Part shown: positions 35,224 to 46,020 of the stretch, piece by piece
How positions within the stretch are numbered: position 1 is the first letter of the stretch
How the letters are laid out: each line of letters starts with the position of its first letter
DNA from: Histoplasma ohiense
Taxonomy: Eukaryota > Ascomycota > Eurotiomycetes > Onygenales > Ajellomycetaceae
Length of the DNA: 64,000 bases
Assembly: GCA_017607445.1 (NCBI GenBank)
Contig: JAEVHH010000006.1
Coordinates: 1,240,001-1,304,000, forward strand
Direction: 5' to 3'
Made by a program: the position numbers and the translations under genes
The notes under the pieces: generated by a model
What the model was told of the DNA's origin: nothing
Databases searched by the model: none
What the model saw: only the letters and a program-made list of their open reading frames with translations

Positions 35224-37445
35224 ACTCTTTATCTAATACATTTTTTAAATATTCTCTTAGAGCAGCTAACTCAGTTTCAGAGAGATTGTATATCAGCATA
35301 AATGAAGATTGCATATCAGATTTGAGATCTATATAATATTTCATCTCTTCTAATCTTTTCATGCTTATAGCAGCTTCTTCTGTGAAGATATGTGTGTATG
35401 ACATGACATAATTGAGTAGACTGGTTGACAAGTCTGAATATACAGCTGAGAATACATGTGAAGCATGCTTTGAGTCTTTTGAATATTCTGTAGATAATAC
35501 TACAAACATTTCTACTCTAGCTTCTGTGAAAACTTCAGCTAAGACATCTTATTCAGAAATAATTTGAGACTGTTGTTTATCTTCAAAGCTTCTAAAGAAG
35601 AATTGTTCATCTGATCAATCTATAAGAGAATTTGTTTATCTTAATCAAGAAAATTCTAATACAAGATTGTAGTTCTTCATCTTCATCACATGAAAGAAAT
35701 GAGATGTCTGCTGTGCATTACTCTTGTGATCAGTAACAGTAGTTGCAATATTATACTCTTCAAAGAAGTGTATTATGCATTTATCAATTGATTTGATCAT
35801 TTTGATTTTGCAGTGAGCAGCTTCTAGATTGTGATTCTTTGTTCAAAATTCATCAACACAGTTTACTTCTGACTCAGAGTCTACTAGTGCAAGGACTTTT
35901 TGCAGACTCTTAGATGTAGCAAGTTTCACTTTGACAGTGAAGTTTAAGATGTTTTTGTATTGACTTTCTGTGCTTATAACTGTTATTATAAGCTGAATGA
36001 TGCATCTTAAGCATTTTTTGAGTCCTTCAAGTTCTTTGTGTCTTTCATATCAGATTTTGAGTCAGACTTGGCATTTTTGAATTCATCTTTGAATTGTTTG
36101 AAACATGAATCAATGATATGTCCTGGTTGCTTGCAATAACAGCAATATTTTGATCAGATGGAGTCATCAGACTTTGTAGTGTCATTTCATCTGTGTTTGT
36201 TTTGTGATCTATTATCAGCATTATTTCTGTTGTTAAAGCTTTGAGTGGGGTTTTTGAAATTTGACTTCTCTTTAAGCTTCTTCCATCTCTCTGACAGATT
36301 CAATTCTGTCATTGCAAGTTTATATAGAGTGGCATCATAGCTTAACTCTTTCAATTTGATTGCATATTTGTCAAATTCTCAGCAAATGAAAGGTAGAACT
36401 TTCATATAGAGATGTGATTTTCAATGATATTTGCTATAAGAATGCTGCAGACACTCTTGTGATTCTTTGCTCAAAATTCATCAACACAGTTCACTTCTGA
36501 TTCAGAGTCTACTAGTGCAAGCACTTTTTGCAGATTCTTAGATGTAGTGAGTTTCACTGTGACAGTGAAGCTTAAGATGTTTTTGCATCAACTTTCTGTG
36601 CTTATGACTGTCATTGTGAGCTGGATGATGTGTCTTAAGCATTTTTTGAGTCCTTTGAGTTCTTCATGTCTTTTGTATTGGGTTTTGAGTCAGACTTGGT
36701 GTTTTTGAATTCATCTTTGAATCATTTGAAACACAAATTGATGGTATATCCTGGTCACTTGCAATAACAGCAATATTTTGATTGAGTGGAGTCATCAGAC
36801 TTTGTAGTGTCATTCCATCTGCATTTGTTTTGTGATCTATTATCAGCATTATTTCTATTGTTAAAGCTTTGAGTGGGGTTTTTGAAATTTGACTTCTCTT
36901 TAAGCTTCTTCCATCTCTCTGACAGATTCAATTCTGTCATTGCAAGTTTATGTAGAGTGGCATCATAGCTTAACTCTTCTAATTTGGTTGCATATTTGTT
37001 GAATTCTTGATGAATGGAAGGTAGAACTTTCATATAAAGGTGTGATTTTCAATGGTATTCACTATAAGAATGCTGCAGATGCTCTTCAATTGATTGTAAG
37101 TGTGAAGTAAATTGTTGAATTGTCTGATCTTCTTGTTGCTCTGTTTTTCAGTACTGTCTATTGACATCTTGGAAACTTTTATCTGGATCAGTGACTTGAC
37201 ATTGCATTCAACTAACAAATTCTTCCCATGGTGGCAAAGTCTGTATATTATGTGTATGTTGATATCAACATTGTTGCATCTTGACATTGAAATGAGTAAC
37301 AGCTTTGATGATCTTTCAATGATTGTGTTTGTTGTAGTAATCAAGATCACTGACATGAAAAGCAATAGCAGCTGTAACAAAGTTTTTGAATTCTTTTATG
37401 CTTTGATCTCAGAACTTTTCCACATCTTTTCAAGAAGAGTGACTG
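35224..37445 (-). pseudogene. A2 pol start, protease and gag C-terminal part, with duplication
   Basis: From high to low coordinate this is gag (37441-37086), then two tandem copies of the gag knuckle/protease segment, then pol N-terminal sequence to the A3 insertion site. The RT-proximal run 35509-35228 matches A1 and A3. Zinc knuckle sequence YCCYCK is seen in both repeat copies (near 36150 and 36780). The left flank of element B (ACTG at 37442-37445) ends the segment. Confidence 0.84.
35830..37085 (-). repeat. 628-bp tandem duplication inside A2
   Basis: 35830-36457 and 36458-37085 are direct repeats of the gag knuckle/protease region, with a clean junction CACTCT|TGTGATTC at 36457/36458. 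The second copy is much closer to A3 (33405 onward is nearly identical) than to the first copy. Confidence 0.85.
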
Positions 37446-37591
37446 TGTGGTAATTTTGGCTTATTATTCTTCCATAGCGTACGCCACCCTCTATTATCAA
37501 GGATGGTGTATGCTACTGCACTAGTTAATTTGTATAAGAAGAGCTGCAAAGCTTAGAAGCTTTGAACAGCTCAAGCAACCTTTGAACTACA
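37446..37591 (+). repeat. B 5' LTR (146 bp)
   Basis: TGTGGTAATTTTGGC...TTTGAACTACA. It retains tagCGtaCGcc near 37477-37483, where the 3' LTR has taACAtaCAcc. Confidence 0.93.
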
Positions 37592-37961
37592 TCTGGTAGC
37601 ATGTCTAGACTGAAGGGAGCATATGCTTCTGGGGGTGTGATAATTCTGCCTATGATGTGAGTTGTAGTTATCATACCAGCATGGTCATCTCTACACTCTA
37701 GAGCTTGATTGTATGAATGAGTGGTGAAGTTGAAACACTTTCAATTGCAAAATTGGTAGCAGATGACTCACTGCCATATGTGAGGTGAGCTGAGGGTGTA
37801 GAAAGATGGTGTAGAGATGGACAACAGTTCAAAGAATCACTCTACTTGCAAGCTTAAGAAGAAGTCAGTCAGTTGTACAATCAAGAAGATATCAACAAGA
37901 AATCAACTACAAACAATATTCTTAAGACATAGAAAAAAGTGTACAACTGACAATAATCATC

Positions 37962-39260
37962 ATGGACATCTTCAACCAACACCCATCTCTTGTACTTAAA
38001 TCAAATGAAATGCAACTGATTTCTGAAGATCTACAAGAAGCAGTACACAGAGCAGCAGCTCTTGCATCTGAGAACAACAAGCTTCTCATCCACAACACCT
38101 TATTGAAGGAGATATTGGCAATGCATAATCTTTATCAAACAGAGCTCAAGATGCAGAAGGAACATCAGTGTGTGAAAGCTGCTCAGCAACAAACAGCAGA
38201 TGCTGTGGACTTTGCAGATAGCTTTGTAAATGTCAGAAACAAGTGAGACACTCAGATGACTGATCTGCATCAAGAGCTGAAGTGTATATATCTCAAGACT
38301 GAATGTTCAGCAACACTTGAGATCTCATTGTGTAGCTTAACCAACTCTCTGAACATCAACATCTCATCTAACAATTCTGACTCAGCATACACAGCATGAA
38401 CAGTGTTCTCTGAGAATATATCAATCATCACAGAATATATCAAGCCAGATGATCTATCTAACCCACCACACTTTGATGATGAGTGTAAGAACAACACCAC
38501 TCTCAACTGGTTGAGTCAGATGCATTCACACTATCACATGGAGTGTGAGCTCACAGAACAGCAACCCACTGAATTACAGCAGATCTTGCACACAGCATCT
38601 ATTCTCAAGAGAAAAGCTAGATCTCTTTGAATGACAGCTGAGAAGTTGAATGTGGAAGCATCTGACAAGCATGGATTATCATGAAAGTGAGACAATTTTG
38701 CAAGATGAATCCTGCATAACTTCAAGGAACTAGACATCAAAGACAAACATTATGAACACTTTGTAGAATGCAAGCAAGAAGAAGATCTTGCATCATACTA
38801 TATTCATTTCAGCTTGCATTATCTTGTGATGAATCAAGAGCTCTCAACATCTTTCTGTCTATAAATCTTTGTACACAGCTTAGACACTGACCTATACACT
38901 GAGTGAAAATGTCTTAACCCACAGCCACAGACAGTGGAGGAAATGTACAAAACACTACTCTTGAAAGAACAAGCAAGCAAGCTGTGAAAGCAAGCAGCAG
39001 AGGTGCAGATGAATGCAAGAAGATTCACATCTATATCCACCACTCCATCATCAAGACACTCAGACATAATGAATATCAATCTCAATGCTATCATGAGAGC
39101 CTCAAACCCTCTCAAGAAGAATTCATCAGAATGAGTAGTCTGATGTCACAAACACAGAGTGTGCTTTCACTGCAGCTGACAGAATCATAATGCAAGAGAT
39201 TGCTGTAATCACTCTCAAGAGAAGAAGTCAAAAAACTAGAGAGATCAGCAGAATCAGAGA
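37962..39260 (+). pseudogene. B gag
   Basis: The probable start is ATG 37962 (MDIFNQHPSLVLKSNEMQL), open for 94 codons, Gln/Ala-rich and helical in character. Further open runs are at 38403-38630 and around 38640-39190, with stops at TGA between them. I do not see a convincing zinc knuckle. Assignment rests on position between the 5' LTR and the protease. The protein is not similar to A or D gag by eye. Confidence 0.65.
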
Positions 39261-39301
39261 CATTTGCTGATCAACTACTAAAGGCCTCTGAAATAGATGA
39301 G

Positions 39302-42300
39302 TTGTCTGTGTTAGATGACCCTCTGAATTCTACAAGAACTAAACAGAAGGAAGACAAAGAGGTGAGTGCAGAAGAGAAAGCAGACAAACATCTGAACACC
39401 ATAGAATTGAATACACTGATGTATAGAGAATATCTGAGATGGAAAAAAGAAGTGACAGTGAAGGTGTTATTGAACACAGACACTTTGATGAAGTACATTG
39501 ATGATCATATGCTAAAACAATTGTCTGATATATAACAGATGAAGAAATCTAAATGAGTAAAGCTTCTGAACAATTATTATCTTATCTCATCTGTGAGGGT
39601 AAAGATGCTCTTGCACTTTGAGAGATGGTCTTGCTGCATCTGAGTGTGTGTGCTCCCAGACATAGAATACAACCTGATCTTGGGGCTTGATTGATTTCAG
39701 AAGTATGATCCTCAAATCCATTGACATACATGTCACATACAGTTGACAGATTGTAAGAATCAAATTCATACAATCTTATCCATGGATATGAGATGCAGGT
39801 TCCATGTGCCAGGGATGAAAGACTTGAACCTCATCATTCAACATCAAGTGAAGTGAGTGCTGTGTAAACCTTCAACTCAGAGCATTCTATACATCATAAG
39901 GGAATCTGAGGCAAAAGAACCACTGTCCACAAAAGATTCAAAAAACAAAACATATATGAAGACACTGTTTGAAAAGCATAAGAAGATCTTCTGAATGAAC
40001 CTTCTGTCTTCTCTGCTGTCTGAAAGAGAATTCATTCATGAGATTGATACAGAGAATGTGAAGTCAATAAATTGCAATGCATACTCTCTATCACAAATGC
40101 ATCTTGAGGAATTACAGCAGCAGATAGAGGAGTTGTTGAAGAGGGGTCTCATACAACCATCCTCCAGCACATAGGGCTTCCCAGTCCTATTCACTAAGAA
40201 GTCAAATGGAGAATGGCATATGTGCATCAACTATCAGATGCTCAATAAACTCACTGTAAAGAATGGATATTCACTACTGTGAATTCAACAACAACTAGAT
40301 ACAGTAGAAAATGCCCAATACTTGATGAAAATTGATCTACTCACAGAATACTGACAGATTTGTGTAGATGAACTATCAGTGCTCAAAACAGTATTTAACA
40401 TGCAATGAGAAAAGTTTGAATTTCTTGCAATGTCTATAGAGCTTACAAACACCTCTGCAACCTTTCAGACAATAATGAATATGATTCTTGCAAAACAGAA
40501 CAGCTGATCATGTCTTGTATATCTTGACAATATCTTAATCTTTTCAAACTTGTATGAAGAGCATCTACAACATGTGGATCAGATGCTCACAACTCTGACA
40601 GAGCACAAGCTCTATGTCAAATCATTGAAATGTGTGTTTGATATAAAGAAGTTGGAGTTCATGGAACATCTCATGAGAGGGGGCTGCATACATCCAATCC
40701 CTGAAAAACTAGAAGTTATTGCAAAATGGTCAAGATCTAGAAACATACACCATGTACATCAATTTTTAGAACTGGCATTCTATTACAGAAGGTTTGTAAA
40801 GGATTTCACATGAATCACTGCTCTGTTGTCAGATCTTCTTAAAGAGACAGATACTGAGCTTTGCAAAAAGAAATTTCATTCAATCATCTGAAACACCTTC
40901 TGCAAAGAGACCTTTCTTGAGCTTAGAGAATGTATGACAACATCTTCAGTGCTTGTTCAATCAGATCATACAAAGCCCTTCACAATTGAAATCAACACAT
41001 CAGAATGAGCCATTGAGTGCTCTCTCTTGCAAGTGGAGGAGGATGATAAATTACACTCAGTAGTGTATGATGGCTGAAAGCTGTTGAATGCAGAGCTTAA
41101 CTATTCTGTGCATGAGAAGAAACTTCTAGCAATCAAACACACACTAGATCTGTGGGATTGATATATCAACAACAGACATACAACAACAGTGATCACCAAT
41201 CATGAAAGTCTCATTTATTTGCAAATGACAATCAAACCCTTCAAGCAGCTAGCACAATGGATATCAGAGTTTCAGACATACAACCTTCAAATCAAATACA
41301 GAAAGAGAGTGAATGCTATTGTGTCAGATGTCATAAATTATAGATCTGACTTCATGAGAGAAGGTTCAGTGAATGTGGCACAGAGAGAATTCACACTAAT
41401 GACACTGAGGGGTTGTGATGAGGCAGAGTGGTTGGAAGTCATGATTGCCTGCTTGAAAAATGAAAGTATATCAGCTGATAAATGTCTGGCAAAGATAATA
41501 GAAGAGATGCTTTTAAAATTCAAGCTTGTAAAGTTAGAGAAGAATGTTGTGCTTTACTGTGATCTTGATTATGCAGAGACACTGTATCTTGAGTCTCAGT
41601 TTTGATGGAATCTGGTAAGTTGTATGCACAAGAAGTTCAGTCACTTAGAGAGCTCAGAACTTATGAATGTTCTGAAAGATTGAGTATACTGATCAAGCAT
41701 GGAAGAAGATATTCAGACATACACACAGAAGTGCCTGAACTGCCAAGTCTCAAAGAGTGCAAGACAAGGATTGAAGTGTGAGAGAGCACAACATCAGATA
41801 GAAGATATGATTAAACTGTTTGAATATTGAAAAATAGATCTCATAGAGGTATTGCTATGAATGTCAAATGAAAATCACTGAATAATAACAGCAATTGATT
41901 ACACCACAGAGTGGTCAATTGTGTGAGTGGTGTCAGAGGTGACAGAGGAGATCATTGCTAAATTTCTACACAATGATATCTACATCAATTATGGTATGCT
42001 CTGTGAGATATTGACAGATAACAGTGCAAATCTCATAGGAGGAGCTGTGAGACACTTTGTCAAACAATTGCAGATGAAGCATCACACAACAACACTCTAT
42101 CACCCTCATACAAATGGAAAAGTTGAACACTTAAATGAAATACTAGACAGCATGCTGATGAAATATCTAGTGGAGAAGTCTACAAAGTTATGGAACAAAT
42201 ATCTGAAACAGACATTATTTGCAATGTGAGTTCATCAGCATGCAGTCTCAAAGCACTTGCTGTTCTATCTGCTCTATGGGGTGCATCCACATATCCTGGG

Positions 42301-42660
42301 GGATATGCAGGAGCAGATAGGGGAGGAGGTAGCAGTTGTAAATGTGAAATCAAAAGTGAGAGAAATTAGCCACATTCAAGCAAAAGCAAATGAATTACTG
42401 CTCAATCATGCCATACAATTGAAAAGAATATGAGACTCATTAGTGAAAGAAATGAGTCTTGCTGTGGGCACTTGAGTTCTTGTATGAAATGAAGGATCTG
42501 AGAAGTTCCAATCAAGGTGGTTTGAGCCATACAAAATCCTCAAATCACATCTCCTTGAAACATACACTTTGAAAGAATCAGAGGGATGAGTTCTATACAA
42601 TCTTATAAATGACTCTTATCTTGTAGAGACAAAGACAGAGGATCTCAATGGGCTGTGATC
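39302..42660 (+). pseudogene. B pol: protease, RT, RNase H, integrase
   Basis: The protease region has LLNTDTLMKYIDD near 39470 and LILGLD near 39670. RT has LFTKKSNGEWHMCINYQMLNK near 40190, and the active site is YLDN at 40520-40531 (second Asp lost). RNase H includes HEKKLLAIKHTLDLW near 41115. Integrase has CLNCQ near 41735 and a D-D-E core (AIDYTTEW near 41890, LTDNSANL near 42010, NGKVEHLNEIL near 42115), all three acidic residues present. The end (SRWFEPYKILKSH...LINDSYLVE, 42500-42630) matches the C-terminal region of other fungal Gypsy integrases. I see no chromodomain. TGA interrupts about twenty codons. Confidence 0.87.
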
Positions 42661-42789
42661 ATCTGCAGCACTATCATCAGTGTTGAAGAAAAGAGAGCTT
42701 ACAATAGAAAAGTTCAGAGAAGTTAGAGAAATCATCAACACTTATGAATCAGATGATATCACTTACTCAGACCTCTTGACAATAATCAA

Positions 42790-45290
42790 AAAAGAATAGA
42801 AGGAAATGGAAAAGATGAGCATATGACACACTCTGATAAGTGATGAGACTGTTGCTGACTGTATGATATTGTGATGTAGACAGCAGATGCAACATGATCA
42901 GAGGTGAACTCAAGACAGTTGATCAGTATATGAATTGAGTTGCAAGAAACAAAGAGATTCAGAGAAGGATTCAACTGTCTACACTAACTCAATCACAGAG
43001 ATCTCAGAGGATGAACTGTCAGAAATATCAGTGAATGCATTGAATCAAGCTATTTCAGCATCTGAGAACATTCAGAGATTGAGTGAGATTAGTTTTGACA
43101 GATCATTCACTGTAGTTGTCTGAGCTTGCAAAGAGGGGCAGTATAATACACAGAGGCAGAATGCTCTCATTGAAAAATATAAGATCTGCCACCTCTAGTT
43201 GTCAAGTGTAGAACTGATAAAAGATTGTGTAAGATTAATGACTAGAAGAGAAAGGGAAAAAGAAAGTCAGAAAAATGATCTATTCACATGTGACTCTAAT
43301 GACTGCTGCAGAGGCTTCGCCTGATTCCTAAAAAATACATGGATGAAACAAAAAGAAAGGTGCACATCAACAAAAATACTCAAATCAGCAACCTTCAGAA
43401 ACTATCCATACACAACAATAGAGAAACTAAAATTCAGCCTGCATCAAGAACTTCAGAATCTCAAGACACATATACAGAAGTACAGTACAAGCCTCTGCCT
43501 TGTGCAGAGCCTGGCACACTGATTTGATATCTTCAATAGAGAGATTCACAGAAAGCTCAACAAAACAATAGGCATGTGTACACAGAGAAAAATCAATCAG
43601 AAGAGAAAGAGATGAAAAAGAAGTGAGAAAAGCAGTTGAGCAAATATCTGAGCTTCTATAAGAATAAGTGATGGACACTCACTCAACAGAAGTCAAAGGA
43701 AGAGAAGAAAGAGAGAGAGTGAAATTGAGAATGAAGAAGAGTGAATGAGTTGTGAAAGAACTTGAGAAGAAAGCAGAGATAGACATACACAGAGTGGCAT
43801 CAGAAGTAACTGTAGAACATTAACAGTCATCACAATGAAAAGAAAGAAGTGTACATTTATCAAAGAAACAGAAACTTCTCTTAAAGCTTCAGAAACAGTT
43901 GCAGCAGAGATGAGAACAGCTGACAGAACAGTCACATACAGAAGATAGAATACAAAATTGAAATGACTCTTTGCCCCTCACACAACCAGCACAGAGAACA
44001 GGTATATACTCACTGTGGATATAAAAAAGCACCACATTACTGTTCAGACTACCTTGCATACATATCTCCTTCCTACAAATAACTAATTTGAAAGTCATTC
44101 ATCAACAAAGAGAGTGAAGACACTCATTCAACAGGCTGGAAGTGTACAAAGACAGAGAGATAATGCAAAAATCAGTGTAAGTGAATATAACACAGAGATT
44201 CTTGTCTGCTATAATCTCAATGATGCAGAGACTCTGTACAATTTCACCTATGAAAGTTAGAAAGAAAATCATAGAAAAGAGACAAGAAGAGGTATAACAT
44301 ACACTCAACACAATTGATATGAACAACAGCAGAATTCAGAGAATGTGTAAGATTGCTAAAGATTTTGTACTTGCTCTGAGCAAGAGATGCAACAGATGAA
44401 TAACTAGTGAAGTGAATTGTATCATACAATGCTTGTGTATGAAATTGTGTTTTGATGAAGGCAGTGGGAGCAGAAGGGGGGTGTGGAGGATAGAGAGAGG
44501 AACCACAGAAGATGTGCAGAGCTTCTCAAAGAGTGGGAGAAAGAGAGGAATCAGTGTAGAAAGAGGGGGGGGGATTGATGAGAGTGAGAGAGATAGAATT
44601 GAGAGGAGCAGAGGAGGCAGCAGCAGAGGATAACACAGAGGCATTCATCATCTCATCATCTTCACAGATGCTGCCATCATCACTCACATCCTCATCAACT
44701 GCTCCACTTGCACTCTCATCACTAGCAGAGGTAGCCACATTGTCATCATTGCACTCTGCCCCCACAACATTGTTGGAGGCAATCTCCTCAACAGAAGCAA
44801 GATCACGCGCAGGAGAAGCATTGAAAGAGAAGATGGAACAATCATGAACAAGACAGACACTCTGACAATGAGAGGTAGAAGCTAACAACAGTTAGCAACT
44901 GTGAAAGCCATCAATTCACAGTCAGATTAGCTTTCAACAAGGTTTGGTCAACAAGAACTTACCAATAGATCACATGATGCAATCAGAACAGCAGAAGATG
45001 CAGCAATCAGATGTTATATCACAGAATAAAAGAGCTAGACATTCAATAGAAGGGAATAGATGTGTAGAATGATTGAAGCAGAGCAAGAGAGATTGAATGA
45101 AGAGGGTATAAGAGAGTGAATGAGAGGAGATAGTTGTGAATGTGGTGTTGTTAATGATGAGTCAGTGTTGTTGTGATAGAAACTTTTGTGTGTGTGAAGT
45201 GAGCACCTTATCTATTGTGGAATAGTGCATTGCAAAAGCAGGCATGCACAGCATAACACTATTTCTGTCACAAGGGCATAGACAGATTTG
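42790..45290. other. B 3' region between pol and 3' LTR, unassigned
   Basis: This 2.5-kb stretch has no recognised retroelement domain. It holds short open frames on both strands: plus 42935-43123, 43339-43527 and 44575-44847; minus 44888-44526 and 44098-43889. The minus frame starting at 44888 is Ser/Ala/Asp/Glu-rich (DESASGAVDEDVSDDG). It begins 414 bp inside the 3' LTR, the spacing and orientation of the antisense genes in A and E. The minus frame 44098-43889 has CAGC-x9-C. Neither frame is proved to be coding; the overlapping plus frame is equally open. A run of nine G lies at 44565-44573. Confidence 0.45.
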
Positions 45291-45301
45291 ATAGAAGAGG
45301 A

Positions 45302-45447
45302 TGTGGTAATTTCAGCTTATTATTCTTCCATAACATACACCACCCTCTATTATCAAGAATGATGTACACTACTGCACTAGTTAATTCATATAAGAAGAGC
45401 TGCAAAGCTTAGAAGCTTTGAACAGCTCAAGCAATCTTTGAACTACA
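45302..45447 (+). repeat. B 3' LTR (146 bp)
   Basis: TGTGGTAATTTCAGC...TTTGAACTACA, same length as the 5' LTR, followed by target duplication ACTG. Confidence 0.93.
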
Positions 45448-45451
45448 ACTG

Positions 45452-45486
45452 CTCATACTGAGATTTTGAAGTTCTAATTGTCAAAG
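45452..45486 (-). pseudogene. A2 gag sliver between B and D1
   Basis: Thirty-five bases of A2 gag (TGCTCATACTGAG...TTGTCAAAG) match A1 near 9226-9260 and lie between the B and D1 insertions. The last five are the CAAAG target duplication of D1. Confidence 0.85.
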
Positions 45487-46020
45487 TGTAACGGGCGTAC
45501 TTCGATTAACGATTTGATACTATTCTAATTACAGATTACGAATTGATTAAGAAAAGAAAGAGAAAAGAAATCAGAAGAAAAGGTTGTACAAAGAGGGTTC
45601 TTATAGAGAAAAGTTCAGAATGGAAGAATATCAGAAGCTGCTCCACAGTGAAGTGTGGAGCAGAAGAACATTAAGAGATATGTGTAAGAATTGTTAGAAG
45701 CTATATGAGTGTGAAATGTGAGACAGAAGAATCATTGAGAGCTACACAGAAGAATCATTAGAGACTATATGAGTGCAGAACACAGAGTGAGAGAATGTAA
45801 GAAACTATATAAAAGAATTGTTAGAGACTACATGAGTGCAGAGCACAGAGTGGAAGAATGTTAAGAGCTACACAAAAGAATCATTAGAAACTATACAAGT
45901 GCAGAGCACAGAGCAGAAGAACATTGAGAATTACACAAGATCACAACAGTCAGAAATGAGCAGATGCAGAAGAAGAGTTGATTGCATAAGTTAATTACTA
46001 ATGAATGCTAATCCATCACA
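45487..46020 (-). repeat. D1 3' LTR (534 bp)
   Basis: TGTAACGGGCGTAC...TAATCCATCACA. The outer 55 bp keep five CpG (cgggcg, ttcgat, aacgat, tacgaa); the inner end has none. The pol stop codon TAG lies within this LTR (46008-46010). Confidence 0.95.

Larger units (their letters stand above)
37446..45447 (+). mobile_element. B: Ty3/Gypsy element with 146-bp LTRs, nested in A2 gag
   Basis: Both LTRs are exactly 146 bp (37446-37591 and 45302-45447), bounded by TG...CA and a 4-bp target duplication ACTG (37442-37445, 45448-45451). A putative primer site TGGTAGCATG starts at 37594, two bases after the LTR. A polypurine tract AGAAGAGGA abuts the 3' LTR (45293-45301). Total length is 8.0 kb. The element has gag, pol and a long 2.5-kb 3' region. 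Confidence 0.92.

Noticed and set aside
44575..44847. Plus-strand Ser/Ala-rich 90-codon gene in B
   Set aside because: It overlaps an equally open minus frame in a low-complexity stretch; neither has independent support, so it is described only as part of the unassigned 3' region.
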